DNA from: Gammaproteobacteria bacterium
Lineage (GTDB): Bacteria; Pseudomonadota; Gammaproteobacteria; Steroidobacterales; Steroidobacteraceae
Direction of reading: 5' to 3'
Assembly (NCBI GenBank): GCA_025357915.1
Contig: JANYLH010000022.1
Location: forward strand, 1 to 34,942
Length of the DNA: 34,942 bases
The notes under the pieces: generated by a model
Told to the model about the DNA's origin: nothing
Databases searched by the model: none
The model's input: only the letters and a program-made list of their open reading frames with translations
Translations under genes and position numbers: made by a program
In this document: positions 34,484 to 34,942 of the stretch, piece by piece
How the letters are laid out: each line of letters opens with the position of its first letter
How positions within the stretch are numbered: position 1 is the stretch's first letter

Positions 34484-34942
34484 GCCAGCCGATGAGCGAC
34501 CTGACCGACATGCGCCTGGGCGGTACCGATCCGCAGCCCGTACTCAACACCAAGCCGCTGTTCAAGCTGATGGTGGAGCGCAAGGCCTCCGACCTGTTCT
34601 TCACCTGCAACGCGCCGATCAAGATCAAGATCGAAGGGCAGATCATCCCGGTCAACAAGCAGGTGCTCTCGCCCGAAGCGGTGCGCGCTGCGGCCTTTGG
34701 TCTGATGACCCCCGAACAGATCGAGTATTTCCAGCGCGAGCTGGAGATCGACTTCGCGATCTCCGAGCCCGGGCTGGGCCGCTTTCGCGTCGCCGTGTTC
34801 TACCAGCGCGGCTATCCCGCACTGGTGCTGCGCTACATCACCGCCGACATGCCCAAGCTCGATGCGCTGGGCCTGCCCGAGGTGCTGCGCGACCTGACCA
34901 TGCAGCGGCGCGGCCTGGTGCTGGTGGTCGGTGCCACCGGAT
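34480..34942 (+). CDS. Third PilT/PilU-family ATPase (3' end cut by window)
   Basis: About 154 codons are present. The start is the GTG at 34480, overlapping the pilU stop by four bases (GTGA), or the ATG at 34492. The N-domain is clear: LFKLMVERKASDLFFTCNAP, IKIEGQIIPVNKQ, LMTPEQIEYFQRELEIDFAI, EPGLGRFRVAVFYQRG, and RRGLVLVVGATG, where Walker A begins at the window edge. It resembles PilU-like proteins of other gammaproteobacteria more than it resembles the preceding PilU (judgement from memory), so it is a distinct paralogue, not a recent duplicate. Expected full length is about 370-390 aa. Tight coupling implies one pilT-pilU-third-ATPase transcript. Confidence 0.9.
   Translation, partial: MSQPMSDLTDMRLGGTDPQPVLNTKPLFKLMVERKASDLFFTCNAPIKIKIEGQIIPVNKQVLSPEAVRAAAFGLMTPEQIEYFQRELEIDFAISEPGLGRFRVAVFYQRGYPALVLRYITADMPKLDALGLPEVLRDLTMQRRGLVLVVGATG

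Overview
The window is a GC-rich (about two thirds G+C by eye), densely packed chromosomal segment of a Gram-negative bacterium, most likely a gammaproteobacterium of the Xanthomonadales/Nevskiales/Steroidobacterales type. The reasons are the rpsU/dnaG/rpoD gene set facing tsaD-folB-folK, a split class II ribonucleotide reductase (nrdJa-nrdJb) as in pseudomonads, the yggT-proC-yggS block back to back with pilT-pilU, and periplasmic or outer-membrane lipoprotein enzymes. I saw no tRNA, rRNA, CRISPR array, insertion sequence or phage gene. The taxonomic call is an inference.

Layout. (1) 1-3689, minus strand: dnaG and rpoD, the latter cut by the window edge. (2) 3690-9974: five genes of amino-acid and peptide metabolism on mixed strands: acdS, a dimethylarginine hydrolase, an MFS carrier, an APC permease and a secreted DPP III-like metallopeptidase. 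(3) 9975-10637, minus: yqeY and rpsU, the other part of the macromolecular-synthesis operon. Region 2 therefore separates rpsU-yqeY from dnaG-rpoD. (4) 10791-12721, plus: tsaD-folB-folK, then a convergent pteridine reductase. (5) 13522-16998: a MidA-type methyltransferase, a CCA-adding enzyme lacking a recognisable HD motif, and a lipoprotein aminopeptidase. (6) 16999-20743: hsp20 divergent from nrdJa-nrdJb, with a candidate sigma-32 promoter and an NrdR box between them. (7) 20895-24996: cell-wall enzymes (MltD-like transglycosylase, L,D-transpeptidase) and ppnN. (8) 25114-29354: a small unknown gene, an orphan ParA, then htpG-msrB-hydrolase behind a near-consensus sigma-32 promoter. (9) 29471-32193, minus: an HU-family gene and yggS-proC-yggT. 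(10) 32257-34942, plus: three consecutive PilT-family ATPases, the third truncated by the window edge.

How it works together. Most of the window is housekeeping: replication priming, transcription, translation, folate, dNTP supply, wall turnover, protein repair and pilus retraction. The part least like an ordinary housekeeping locus is region 2. There a secreted dipeptidyl-peptidase-like enzyme, a carrier resembling the MFSD1 dipeptide transporters, an amino-acid permease and two enzymes that release nitrogen from unusual amino acids (ACC and dimethylarginine) lie together inside an otherwise conserved operon. An 18-bp perfect palindrome lies at the dnaG/acdS junction. I read this as a nitrogen- and peptide-scavenging cassette. 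That reading is inference from gene families and position, not something the sequence proves.
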